NCBI RefSeq assembly: GCF_900099695.1
Contig: NZ_FNCY01000004.1
Span: forward strand, 1 to 64,000
DNA: 64,000 nucleotides
Direction: 5' to 3'
From: Propionivibrio dicarboxylicus
GTDB taxonomy: Bacteria > Pseudomonadota > Gammaproteobacteria > Burkholderiales > Rhodocyclaceae
Shown here piece by piece: positions 1-8,747 of the stretch. Within the stretch, counting starts at the first letter, position 1. Every line of letters starts with the position of its first letter. The notes under the pieces are model-generated. The model ran no database searches. It was given only the letters and a program-made list of their open reading frames with translations, and was not told the DNA's origin. The translations under genes and the position numbers were made by a program.

Positions 1-540
1 GTCCTCTCCTCGATCTGGACCCCCAACCTCGAATACGCCACCGAGAAGTTCGCCAAGGTCTGCGACCTCGCCGCGCAGTTCGGCCTCACCGTCGATCTCG
101 AGTACGTCCCCATCGCCGCCGTCAATAACCTCGCCGGCGCCGTCAAGGTCCTGCGCGAAGTCAATCGCCCCAATGCCGGTCTCATGATCGACATGCACCA
201 CTTCCATCGCGCCCTCGACACGCCCGAGGATCTCGACGCCCTGCCCCGCGAGTGGTTCCACTTCGCCCACCTCTGCGACGCTCAGGGCCAGATCCCCACC
301 GATCGCGCCGAAATGATCCGCATCCTCCGCGAAGAGCGTCTCTACGCCGGTGAAGGCGGCATCGACATCGCCGCCATCCTCAGGCACGTACCCGTCCCCG
401 TCCTCTCTATCGAACTCCCCCACCTCGCCCGCGTCAAGGAACTCGGCACCGCCGAACACGCCTTCCGCTGTATCGAGGCAGCGAAGAAGTATGTGAGCGA
501 GACGCTCGAACAACCCAAAAAATGTGTCGCCATTGCCTGA
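1..540 (+). CDS. Sugar phosphate isomerase/epimerase-like TIM-barrel protein (5' partial)
   Basis: The reading frame is open from the first base, so the N-terminus lies outside the window; 179 residues are visible. It looks like the C-terminal half of an AP-endonuclease-2/xylose-isomerase-like TIM barrel. Candidate metal ligands are the Glu in DLEYVPI, Asp/His in MIDMHHFH, His in FAHLCDAQG and the Glu in SIELPH. The family includes inosose dehydratase, hydroxypyruvate isomerase and 3-dehydroshikimate dehydratase of the AsbF type. The shikimate-dehydrogenase-like gene 13 bp downstream makes a role in a shikimate/quinate-like or cyclitol pathway plausible, but the substrate cannot be assigned. 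Confidence 0.8.
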   Translation, partial: VLSSIWTPNLEYATEKFAKVCDLAAQFGLTVDLEYVPIAAVNNLAGAVKVLREVNRPNAGLMIDMHHFHRALDTPEDLDALPREWFHFAHLCDAQGQIPTDRAEMIRILREERLYAGEGGIDIAAILRHVPVPVLSIELPHLARVKELGTAEHAFRCIEAAKKYVSETLEQPKKCVAIA

Positions 541-553
541 GGAAGAAAAGAAC

Positions 554-1390
554 ATGCTGAGCGGAAAAACCACCCTGATCGCCCATATCGGCTACCCGAC
601 GACCGCCTTCAAGGCGCCGATGATCTACAACCCCTGGTTCGACAGCAAGGGCATCGATGCCCGTGTCGTACCGATGGGCGTCAAGCCCGAGGACTACCCG
701 GAATCGCTCAAGGCGATCTTCCGCATGAGCAACGTGCACGGCGCCCTTGTCACCATGCCGCACAAGGTGACGACCGTCGGTCTCGTCGATGAAGTGTCCA
801 CCACGGCGAAGATCGCCGGTGCCTGCAACGCCATCCTCAAGCGTCCCGACGGCTCGCTGCTCGGCGACATGTTCGACGGTTCGGGCTTCGTCCGCGGCAT
901 CCAGCGTGCCGGCTTCAAATGCCAGGGCGCCAAGGTGCTGCTGGTCGGCGCCGGCGGTGTCGGCTCGGCCATCGCCGCCTCGCTCGCCGCGGCCGGCATC
1001 GGCGCGATCTCGGTCTACAAGACGCGCAGCGATGCCGCCGTCAATCTGGTGTCGCGCCTGCAGGAATACTATCCGCAGATCGACACGCAACTCGTCCATA
1101 GCACCGATGTCGCCGGCTTCGACCTGATCGTCAACGGTTCGCCGCTCGGCATGAAGGACGACGATCCGCTGCCTTTCGACCTCAGCAACCTGTCGCCTTC
1201 GACCTTTGTCGGCGAAGTCGTCATGAAGCAGGAAATGACGCCGTTGTTGCAGATCGCCAAGGAACGCGGCTGCCCGTTTGTCATTGGCACGGCAATGCTC
1301 TTCGAAATGATCCCGGCGTATCTCGAATTCTTCGGCTTCGGCACCGCTACGCCCGACGAATTGCGTGCCGTTCAGAAAATCCAATATTGA
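554..1390 (+). CDS. Shikimate dehydrogenase-like NAD(P)-dependent oxidoreductase, atypical
   Basis: This is a 278-residue protein of AroE/YdiB architecture, close to the family's usual length. The N-terminal substrate domain keeps the catalytic Lys (TMPHK) and Asp (GDMFDGSGF). A Rossmann domain with VGAGGVGSA starts near residue 130, and a QEMTPLL motif closes the fold. The usual shikimate-binding Ser-x-Ser after the first strand is missing (GYPTTAFKAP), so the substrate may not be shikimate. The ATG at 554 was chosen because GGAAG lies just upstream and family homology begins there; an in-frame upstream ATG at 524 lies inside the preceding gene. It is probably cotranscribed with the TIM-barrel gene and perhaps supplied by the TRAP transporter downstream. 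Confidence 0.85.
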   Translation: MLSGKTTLIAHIGYPTTAFKAPMIYNPWFDSKGIDARVVPMGVKPEDYPESLKAIFRMSNVHGALVTMPHKVTTVGLVDEVSTTAKIAGACNAILKRPDGSLLGDMFDGSGFVRGIQRAGFKCQGAKVLLVGAGGVGSAIAASLAAAGIGAISVYKTRSDAAVNLVSRLQEYYPQIDTQLVHSTDVAGFDLIVNGSPLGMKDDDPLPFDLSNLSPSTFVGEVVMKQEMTPLLQIAKERGCPFVIGTAMLFEMIPAYLEFFGFGTATPDELRAVQKIQY

Positions 1391-1526
1391 TATCGACGCG
1401 TCGATGGTTTAGCGTGTTGGTCTAGAAGCACTACAGAAATTAGCGCAGTCAGAGCAAAAAGAGAACTTAGTTTCCGTAGCACAAACCGGGGATTCCCCGT
1501 CATCTTTATCACGGAGGTAGGCAGAA

Positions 1527-2516
1527 ATGAAAAAAATGTTAAGCATGATCATCGCAGCAACGTTCACGGTGGGACTCGCAGCACCGGCCGCCATGGCGGC
1601 CGACAAGGTCATGAAGTGCGGTATCGTGACCAACAAGGATCGCTCGCTGAGCAAGGGTCTGGTCGAGTTCGGCAAGATCCTCGAGAAGGAAACCGGCGGC
1701 ACGATCAAAGTGCAGGTCTTCACCGACGGCGTGCTCGGCGGTGACCGTCAGACGCTCGAAGGGCTGCAGATGGGCACGATCCACTGCACGTCCGTATCGA
1801 CCGGTCCGATCGCTGCCTTCGTGCCGCAATTCGACGTCTTCGACCTGCCCTTCCTGTTCAAGGACAAGGCGACCGCGTTCAAGGTCGCTGACGGCCCGAT
1901 CGGCAAGGAACTGCTCGACAAGCTGCCGGCGGTTGGCATGATCGGCTTCAACTACTGGGAAAACGGCTTCCGTCACCTGACCAACAACAAGCGCGAAGTC
2001 AAAACGCTTGAAGATATCAAGGGCCTGAAGATCCGCACGCTCGAGAGCAAGATCCACGTCGACACCTGGAAACAACTCGGTGCCAACCCGACGCCGATGT
2101 CCTTCTCGCAACTCTACACCGCGCTTGAACAAGGCGTCGTCGACGGTCAGGAAAACCCGTACGGTAACGTCGTCTCGAACAAGTTCAACGAAGTCCAGAA
2201 GTACCTGACGACGACGGGCCATGTCTATAACGCCAGCCCGTTCCTGGTCAGCAAGAAGTTCTATGACGGCCTCACCGACAAGGAGAAAGAAGCCGTCAAG
2301 AAGGCCGCCAAGGAAGCGCAAACCTTCCAGCGTCTTGAGAACGACAAGGAAGACACGGTCAGTGCCGGCACGCTGCAAGCGCGTGGCATGAAGATCACGG
2401 CACTGAACCCGGGCGAGCAGCAGAAGGTCGTTGCCGCGCTCAAGCCGGTCTATGACAAGTACTCGGAAACGCTTGGCAAGGACTTGGTCGCCCGCATGCT
2501 GGCTGCCGTCAAGTAA
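1527..2516 (+). CDS. dctP: TRAP transporter substrate-binding protein, DctP type
   Basis: This 329-residue periplasmic protein begins with a classic Sec signal peptide (KK, hydrophobic core, cleavage near AMA-AD). It carries DctP-family hallmarks: GLKIRTLES with the conserved Arg that salt-bridges the substrate carboxylate, then ALEQGVVDGQENP. GGAGGT lies 9 bp before the ATG. It heads a dctPQM set, so it should capture an organic acid for the DctQM permease. The preceding gene pair suggests a polyol acid such as shikimate or quinate; that substrate is inference from neighbourhood. Confidence 0.95.
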   Translation: MKKMLSMIIAATFTVGLAAPAAMAADKVMKCGIVTNKDRSLSKGLVEFGKILEKETGGTIKVQVFTDGVLGGDRQTLEGLQMGTIHCTSVSTGPIAAFVPQFDVFDLPFLFKDKATAFKVADGPIGKELLDKLPAVGMIGFNYWENGFRHLTNNKREVKTLEDIKGLKIRTLESKIHVDTWKQLGANPTPMSFSQLYTALEQGVVDGQENPYGNVVSNKFNEVQKYLTTTGHVYNASPFLVSKKFYDGLTDKEKEAVKKAAKEAQTFQRLENDKEDTVSAGTLQARGMKITALNPGEQQKVVAALKPVYDKYSETLGKDLVARMLAAVK

Positions 2517-2600
2517 GAAGCGGCAAGACGGAACGACGCCGGAAGGGGGGATTCCTTCCGGCGTTATTCCGGTGTAGTCATCTCCAACCGGACTCACTTC

Positions 2601-3164
2601 ATGACATCACCTATCACTGCAAAACTCGACAAGGGCTTCAACGCGATTCTCGCGATCTGCCTCGGTCTGATGGGCATACTGATTTTCCTCAACGTGCTTC
2701 TGCGCTATTGCTTCAACTCCGGCCTGCCATGGGCGGAGGAGTTCTCGCGCTTTCTCTTCGTCTGGCTGACCTTCCTCGGCGCCATCGGCGCGTTGAAGGA
2801 CAACGCCCACCTCGGCTTCACTTCGCTCGTGCAGAAACTGCCGCCGACAGGCAAGAAGATCGCCTACATCCTGAGCAATGCCATCGTCCTGTACTGCCTG
2901 GCCGCGCTGTTCGAAGGCAGCTGGGAAATGACGACGATGTCGGCGCACACGCTGTCGCCGGCGACCGGCCTGCCGCTCTCCTACATGTACGGCATCGGCG
3001 TCATCATGGGCATCGGCATGTTCGGCATCGTTTTCTTCAAGCTCTACCGGGCACTGTTCGTCAAGGGCGCCATCGACGAGCTCGTCGTCCTGCGCGAATC
3101 CGAGGACGACCGCGACTTCTCGGCGGATGCCGATCACCACGCCCAGCAGGGAGACAAGAAATGA
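2601..3164 (+). CDS. dctQ: TRAP transporter small permease subunit, DctQ type
   Basis: The 187-residue inner-membrane protein has four predicted hydrophobic helices (residues about 13-33, 48-66, 90-110 and 128-150). It also has the family pattern LRY near the first helix and WAEEFSRFLFVWLTFLGA in the second. It forms the small subunit of the sodium-coupled TRAP permease with the downstream DctM. Its stop codon overlaps the DctM start in an ATGA arrangement, indicating translational coupling. The C-terminal tail is charged and presumably cytoplasmic. Confidence 0.93.
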   Translation: MTSPITAKLDKGFNAILAICLGLMGILIFLNVLLRYCFNSGLPWAEEFSRFLFVWLTFLGAIGALKDNAHLGFTSLVQKLPPTGKKIAYILSNAIVLYCLAALFEGSWEMTTMSAHTLSPATGLPLSYMYGIGVIMGIGMFGIVFFKLYRALFVKGAIDELVVLRESEDDRDFSADADHHAQQGDKK

Positions 3165-4438
3165 CCGTCGCCGTATTCATGTTTTCACTCTGCGGCGCGA
3201 TGATGCTGGGCATGCCCATTGCCTTCGCGCTGATCGCCTGCGGCATCGCACTCATGTTCCACCTGGACATGTACGACGTTCGCATCCTGGCGCAAAACCT
3301 CATCATCGGCGCCGACAGCTTCGCGCTGATGGCCGTGCCCTTCTTCCTGCTCGTCGGTGAGCTGATGAATGCCGGCGGCATCTCGAAGCGGATCATCAAC
3401 TTCGGCATGGCGCTGGTCGGCCACATTCGCGGCGGCCTCGGCTATGTCGCGATCATCGCCGCGTTCATCTTCGCCGGTCTCTCCGGTTCGGCGGTCGCCG
3501 ACACGGCGGCGCTGTGCGCGATCATGATCCCGATGATGGGCGAAGCCGGCTACAACAAGGCCGGTTGCGCGGCGCTGATTGGCTCGGGCGGCATCGTCGC
3601 GATGATCCTGCCGCCAAGCATCGCCTTCATCGTCTTCGGCGCCATCGGCAACGTCTCGGTCGTCAAGCTGTTCATCGCCGGGATCTTCCCGGGCATCCTG
3701 CTCTGCTGTTCGCTCGCCGGTGCCTGGTGGTACATCTCGCGCAAGCAGCAGGTCGTCGTTTTCCCGAAGAAGACCAAGGCCGAAGTCTGGCAGGCGACGC
3801 GTGAAGCGAGCTGGGCGCTGTTCCTGCCGATCCTGATCATGGTCGGCATCAAGGGCGGCGTCGTAACGCCGACCGAAGCGGCCGTCGGCGCGGTGTTCTA
3901 CACGCTCTTCCTCTGCCTCGTCATCTACCGCAGCGTCAAGCTCAGCCAGATCCCGCACATCCTGATGGCGGCCGCCAAGACGACCAGCGTCATCATGTTC
4001 CTGATCGCCGCCGCCATGGTCTCGGCCTGGCTGATTGCCATCGCCAACATCCCGGGCGAAGTCACCGAATGGCTCGAGCCGCTGATGGGCAACCGTCTGC
4101 TGCTGCTGATCGCCATCAACGTGCTGGTCTTCGTCGTCGGCACCGCGATGGACCTGACGCCGACCGTGCTGATCCTGACGCCGGTGCTGATGCCGATCGT
4201 GCTCAAGGCGGGCATCGATCCGGTCTATTTCGGCGTCATCTTCATCCTCAACAATGCCATCGGTCTGCTGACGCCGCCGGTCGGCACGGTGCTGAACGCC
4301 GCCTGCGGCGCCGGCAAGGTTAAGATGGACGAGCTCATGGTTCAGGTCGTGCCGTATCTCCTCATCGAGAGCGGCCTGCTCCTCCTGCTGATCCTCTTTC
4401 CGGAACTCGTGCTGGTTCCTCTCAAGTGGATGTCCTGA
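3161..4438 (+). CDS. dctM: TRAP transporter large permease subunit, DctM type
   Basis: This is a 425-residue polytopic membrane protein of the ion-transporter superfamily, the normal DctM length. Typical motifs are PFFLLVGELM, GLSGSAVADTAAL, GSGGIVAMILPPS, TPTEAA and LLTPPVG. It is the substrate-translocating subunit working with DctQ and the DctP receptor. The ATG at 3161 overlaps the dctQ stop by four bases; the open frame extends upstream inside dctQ but that part has no DctM homology. A strong intrinsic terminator follows the stop. Confidence 0.95.
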   Translation: MTVAVFMFSLCGAMMLGMPIAFALIACGIALMFHLDMYDVRILAQNLIIGADSFALMAVPFFLLVGELMNAGGISKRIINFGMALVGHIRGGLGYVAIIAAFIFAGLSGSAVADTAALCAIMIPMMGEAGYNKAGCAALIGSGGIVAMILPPSIAFIVFGAIGNVSVVKLFIAGIFPGILLCCSLAGAWWYISRKQQVVVFPKKTKAEVWQATREASWALFLPILIMVGIKGGVVTPTEAAVGAVFYTLFLCLVIYRSVKLSQIPHILMAAAKTTSVIMFLIAAAMVSAWLIAIANIPGEVTEWLEPLMGNRLLLLIAINVLVFVVGTAMDLTPTVLILTPVLMPIVLKAGIDPVYFGVIFILNNAIGLLTPPVGTVLNAACGAGKVKMDELMVQVVPYLLIESGLLLLLILFPELVLVPLKWMS

Positions 4439-4463
4439 CCATCAGACAGGGCACTCTCCTTCA

Positions 4464-4492
4464 AACGCCGCCTTCGGGTGGCGTTTTTTTTA
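4464..4492 (+). terminator. Rho-independent terminator of the dctPQM operon
   Basis: A 9-bp stem (AACGCCGCC with GGTGGCGTT, one G-U pair) closed by a TTCG tetraloop runs directly into a tract of eight T residues. It lies 25 bp after the dctM stop. Confidence 0.93.
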
Positions 4493-4569
4493 TTCCAGCC
4501 TGACTGACTGCCGCGCGTCGGCGCAAGCACAGGAGTCCTCGCGCCTACAGCGACCGCCTCACGAAAGGC

Positions 4570-4602
4570 AAAAAAAAAGGCGCTGCCCTCGGACAGCGCC
4601 TT
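4570..4602 (-). terminator. Rho-independent terminator of the TAXI-TRAP operon
   Basis: On the minus strand a 9-bp perfect stem (AAGGCGCTG/CAGCGCCTT, 8-nt loop) is followed by a run of T residues. It lies 20 bp downstream of the fused permease stop and faces the dctM terminator, so the two convergent TRAP operons each have their own terminator. Confidence 0.92.
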
Positions 4603-4622
4603 CGCTTCATGCACGCCGCGAT

Positions 4623-7211
4623 TCAGGACGGCGCCCCCTTGGCGATCCGGCGCCGCTGCAGCACGACGATAACGCTAAGCACGGCGAGCGCTGGCAAAAT
4701 CATCCATTCCGGCGCCGGACGCGGGTTCGGCACCTCCATGGCGATGATCTTCTGCCCTTGCTGGAAGCCGGCCTTCTCTGCCTTGCTGCGGAACTTGACG
4801 AGCAGGACATCGACCTGCTCGCCTTGCGGCAGCAGGCGCAAGCCGAAGCCGTCGAGGCGCTTTGTCGCCGGCCCGGGTTCGCCGAGCGGCAGCAGCATGC
4901 CCTTCTTGACCGGCTTGCCGTTGATATCCTCGCCCTCGACCCAGACGCGCAGGCTTTCATTGGCCGGCGACTTCTCGATGAGCTGCATGAGGTCGGTGGC
5001 GGCGACGCGCGAATACGGCGGATAGACCATGTCCATCCAGAAATTCGGCCGGAACAGGCTGAAGGCGATGAGCAGCAGGACGATCGTCTCGGGCCAGGTA
5101 TTGCGCGTCAGGAACCAGTGCTGCGACGCTGCAACGAAGACCAGGCTGGCGATGACGGCGAAGACGACGACGATGATGAACTCCGGCACGCTGTTGATGC
5201 CGATCAGCAGCAGCTGTGTGTTATAGATGAACATGAACGGCAGCACGCTGGTGCGAATGCTGTACCAGAAAGCCGTGAAGCCGGTCAGCAGCGGATCGGT
5301 CTTGGCGATGCCGGCAGCCGCATAGGCGGCCAGCCCGACCGGCGGCGTCACGTCGGCCATGATGCCGAAATAGAACACGAACATATGGATGGCGATCAGC
5401 GGCACAATCAGGCCGCTCTGGGCGCCAAGTTCGACGACGACCGGCGCCATCAAGGACGAGACGATGATGTAGTTGGCCGTCGTCGGCACGCCCATGCCGA
5501 GGATCAGCGAGGCGACCGCGACCATCACCAGCATCAGCAGCAGGTTGCCGGCCGAGATCAGCTCGACGACTTCGGCGAGGACAAGGCCGATGCCGGTCAG
5601 CGTCACGGTCCCGACGATGATGCCGGCGGTCGACGTGGCGATGGCGACGCCGATCATGTTGCGGGCGCCGGCCGTCAGGCCGATCTTGAGGTCGGCAAAA
5701 CCCTGGTCGGCCTGTGCGCGGATGTCCTCGCGTCCGCGGAAAAAGGCGCTCAGCGGACGCTGCGTGACGAGAATGAACATCAGGAATACCGTTGCCCAGA
5801 AGGCCGACAGCGCCGGCGACAGCTCCTCGACCATCAGATTCCAGATCAGCGCCGCGACCGGCAGCAGGAAATGCAAGCCGCTCTTCAGCGTCGGCCCCGG
5901 CTGCGGCAGGGTCAGGATCGGCGAATTCGGGTCCTCCATATGCAACTCGGGATAACGCGCCTCGTAGCGAAGCAGCGCGATATAGGCAATCAGCATCAGC
6001 ACGGCGATGATATAGACGGATGCCGGACCAGCGAGGTTCTTGATCCAGCCGAGACCGAAATAGACGATGTTGGCGAGGATCACGACACCGCTGATCGTCA
6101 TCACGAAGTTGACCAGGCGGTTCATCAAGGGCGGCACGACCTCGCGCGGAATGCCTTTCAGATTGGCCTTGCAAGCTTCGAGGTGCACGATGTAGAACAG
6201 CGCGATGTAGGACATGATCGCCGGCAGCGCCGCGTGCTTGATGATCTGCGTATAAGGAATGCCGACGTATTCGACCATCAGGAAGGCAGCCGCCCCCATT
6301 ACCGGCGGCATGATCTGTCCATCGACCGACGCGGCCGTCTCGACGGCGCCGGCAACGTGTGGCTTGTAGCCGACGCGCTTCATCAGCGGAATCGTGAAGG
6401 TGCCGACGGTAACGACGTTGGCGATCGAGCTGCCGGAGATCAGGCCGGTCAATCCGGACGAAACGACGGCGGCTTTGGCCGGTCCGCCGCGCATGTGCCC
6501 GAGCAGCGAGAGCGCCGATTTGATGAAATAGTTGCCGGCGCCGCCGGTATCGAGCAAGGCACCGAACAGCACATAGAGAAAGACGAAGCCCGACGAGACG
6601 CCGAGCGCCACGCCGAAGACCCCCTCGGTCGACAGCCAGAGGTGCGACATCGCTTTCGAGAACGATGCCCCCTTGTGCGCAATCATGTCGGGCATGTACG
6701 GGCCCAGGAAGATGTAGCCGATGAACAGGATGGCCATGATCGCCATCGGCAAGCCGACGACGCGGCGCGTCACCTCAAGCAGGAACACCAGGCCGCCAGC
6801 GGCAACGACGAGGTCGAGCGTCGTCGGTTGTCCCGGACGCCCGGCGAGCTGGACGTAGAAGATGTAGAGATAGGCGGCGCAGAAGGCGCCGAGCAGCCCG
6901 ATCACCCAGTCCTGCACCGGAATCCAGGCGCGCGGCGAGGTCTTGAGCGGCGGAAAGAGCATGTAGCCGAGGAACATCGCCACCGCCAGGTGGATGGCGC
7001 GCGACTCGGTATCGTTGAGCACAAAGAAGCCGAGCGAGAACGGTAGCGGCGAGGCAATCCATAACTGGAACAAGGACCAGGCCAGTGCCACGCCCATGAT
7101 GATTTTCGCCACCACGCCGCTCGGCCGGCGCCCGCCGGTATCCGACTCGGCGACCATTTGCCGGATTTCCTCATCGGTCATTTCCGGCTTGTCGACTTCC
7201 TTTTCACTCAC
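4623..7211 (-). CDS. TRAP transporter fused permease (DctQ-DctM fusion) of the TAXI type
   Basis: The 862-residue membrane protein combines a DctQ-like N-terminal part with a DctM-like domain (GLTGLISGSSIANVVTVGTF, MPPVMGAAAFLM, LGMGVPTTANY, DVTPPVGLAAYA). It ends with a soluble region (about residues 690-835) of the DUF3394 kind often found at this position and a last hydrophobic helix. I chose the GTG at 7211, preceded by GGGGGG, over an ATG 51 bp upstream. The gene follows the TAXI binding protein in one operon, so it should import whatever that receptor binds; reported TAXI-TRAP ligands include glutamate and dicarboxylates. Confidence 0.93.
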   Translation of the reverse strand: MSEKEVDKPEMTDEEIRQMVAESDTGGRRPSGVVAKIIMGVALAWSLFQLWIASPLPFSLGFFVLNDTESRAIHLAVAMFLGYMLFPPLKTSPRAWIPVQDWVIGLLGAFCAAYLYIFYVQLAGRPGQPTTLDLVVAAGGLVFLLEVTRRVVGLPMAIMAILFIGYIFLGPYMPDMIAHKGASFSKAMSHLWLSTEGVFGVALGVSSGFVFLYVLFGALLDTGGAGNYFIKSALSLLGHMRGGPAKAAVVSSGLTGLISGSSIANVVTVGTFTIPLMKRVGYKPHVAGAVETAASVDGQIMPPVMGAAAFLMVEYVGIPYTQIIKHAALPAIMSYIALFYIVHLEACKANLKGIPREVVPPLMNRLVNFVMTISGVVILANIVYFGLGWIKNLAGPASVYIIAVLMLIAYIALLRYEARYPELHMEDPNSPILTLPQPGPTLKSGLHFLLPVAALIWNLMVEELSPALSAFWATVFLMFILVTQRPLSAFFRGREDIRAQADQGFADLKIGLTAGARNMIGVAIATSTAGIIVGTVTLTGIGLVLAEVVELISAGNLLLMLVMVAVASLILGMGVPTTANYIIVSSLMAPVVVELGAQSGLIVPLIAIHMFVFYFGIMADVTPPVGLAAYAAAGIAKTDPLLTGFTAFWYSIRTSVLPFMFIYNTQLLLIGINSVPEFIIVVVFAVIASLVFVAASQHWFLTRNTWPETIVLLLIAFSLFRPNFWMDMVYPPYSRVAATDLMQLIEKSPANESLRVWVEGEDINGKPVKKGMLLPLGEPGPATKRLDGFGLRLLPQGEQVDVLLVKFRSKAEKAGFQQGQKIIAMEVPNPRPAPEWMILPALAVLSVIVVLQRRRIAKGAPS

Positions 7212-7306
7212 AGCGCGCCCCCCATCAGGAACAACAACGCGGATGAAAGACGGCCCCACCATGGAGCCGTCTGTTCTTCAGGACAATGTCAAATCGTGCC
7301 GCCGGC

Positions 7307-8275
7307 CTACATCCAGCCCTTTTCCTTGTAGTACTTGACCGCGCCGGGGTGTAGCGGCGCCGACATGCCGCTGCCGATCATTTCCTTCGGGTCAAGATTG
7401 GCGAAGGCCGGGTGCAGCTTCTTGAACTCGTCGAAGTTGTCGAAGACCGCCGACACCATCGCGTACACCACGTTATCCGGCACCTTGGCCGAGCTGACGA
7501 AACTCGCCATCACGCCGAAGGTCTTGACCGGGTCGGGATTGTTCGGATAAATGCCACCGGGAATCGTCGCCGCAGCGAAGTACGGATACTCCTTGATCAG
7601 CTTGTCGACGGCCGGACCGCTGACGGCGACGAGCTTGGCGCCGCAAGTCGTCGTCGGATCCTGGATGTTCGCCGCCGGGCTGCCGACGACATAGCCGAAG
7701 CCGTCGATCTTGTTGTCGCAGAGCGCCGCGCCATGCTCATCGGGTTTCAGTTCGGAGGTCAGCGAAAAATCGCTGGTCTTCATGCCGAGCGCCGTCATCA
7801 GCATCTCGATGGTGACGCGCGTGCCCGATCCCGGGTTGCCGACGTTGAAGCGCTTGCCCTTGAAGTCCTCGAATTTCTTGACGCCGGACTCCTTGCGCGC
7901 CAGCACCGTCAACGCCTCGGGATAAACCGAGAAGACTGCGCGAAGATCGCTGTGGGCGCCGCCTTCCTTGAACTGCGCCAATCCCTTGACGGCGTTGAAC
8001 TGGATATCGGACTGTGCGACACCGAAGTCGAGCTCGCCGGACTTGATCGTATTGACGTTGTAGACCGAACCGCCGGTGCTTTCGACCGAGCAACGAATGC
8101 CGTGCTTGGCGCGTTCCTTGTTCATCAGGCGGCAGATGGCGCCACCTGCCGCGTAGTAAACCCCGGTAACGCCACCCGTACCGATCGTCACGAATTTCTG
8201 CTGGGCGACGGCGCTCGGGCCGATCAGGGTACTGCCCGCCACCAATGCTGCTGCAATCAGAGTCAGTTTTTTCAT
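7307..8275 (-). CDS. TRAP transporter substrate-binding protein, TAXI family
   Basis: The 322-residue protein has a signal peptide ([19 protein letters not shown], cleavage near AVA-QQ). The mature part has TAXI-family features: [12 protein letters not shown] at the N-terminus, then [22 protein letters not shown] and [11 protein letters not shown]. The ATG at 8275 is supported by GGAG nine bases upstream; a longer reading from 8290 has no better signal. It starts the two-gene TAXI-TRAP operon with the fused permease 95 bp downstream. Confidence 0.94.
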   Translation of the reverse strand: MKKLTLIAAALVAGSTLIGPSAVAQQKFVTIGTGGVTGVYYAAGGAICRLMNKERAKHGIRCSVESTGGSVYNVNTIKSGELDFGVAQSDIQFNAVKGLAQFKEGGAHSDLRAVFSVYPEALTVLARKESGVKKFEDFKGKRFNVGNPGSGTRVTIEMLMTALGMKTSDFSLTSELKPDEHGAALCDNKIDGFGYVVGSPAANIQDPTTTCGAKLVAVSGPAVDKLIKEYPYFAAATIPGGIYPNNPDPVKTFGVMASFVSSAKVPDNVVYAMVSAVFDNFDEFKKLHPAFANLDPKEMIGSGMSAPLHPGAVKYYKEKGWM

Positions 8276-8747
8276 CGTTGAGTTCTCCATTGAAAAATCG
8301 AAAATCAACACAACAAAACCGGAACGGCATAGGCCGTGCTCATGCAACTTCTTGATTCGGCGTCCGTCGGAAGACACGGACATCGGGGACCACAGCGATG
8401 AGCTTAGCGTAATTCTCCGAAATTAGTGCAAATGAATAACAAAAACATTCTCCCGCAGCACAAGCCTCACACACCGTGCACAACAATCGTGCCGAAGCAC
8501 CAGGATCGCGCACCGCCAACGCGCATTCGATACAGCACTGTCATTACCCCTGAAAAGACGCCTCATTCCCGCCAACGGCCGGATCAGGTATGCTGGACGA
8601 TGAACCTGGTGGGGCAGGCGCGATGCTTGCTAGCTCAGGAACAACGCAAGACAGCATTCGAACGCAAGCAAGAAGCCCTCCCGATCATGCAAGACACGCG
8701 GCGCTGACCCCTTCGCGATATCCAGCCCAACCGTTCCTGGACGCCCG
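8276..8747. other. Intergenic region between divergent genes, no gene seen
   Basis: These 472 bases separate the TAXI-TRAP operon from the glutamate-cyclase-like gene and should carry both promoters. A 93-codon frame at 8426-8707 has no ribosome binding site and a composition unlike the neighbouring proteins, so I do not call it. The segment around 8400-8460 is AT-richer than its surroundings. No clear -35/-10 pair could be fixed by eye. Confidence 0.5.

Noticed and set aside
4758-7046. A 762-codon open frame on the plus strand opposite the fused TRAP permease
   Set aside because: Its product is an Arg/Asp/Gln/His-rich string without domains, typical of antisense reading of GC-rich genes, and the minus-strand protein is clearly a permease.
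8426-8707. A 93-codon plus-strand frame upstream of the glutamate-cyclase-like gene
   Set aside because: No ribosome binding site, no recognised similarity and its end runs close to the real gene; more likely promoter sequence.
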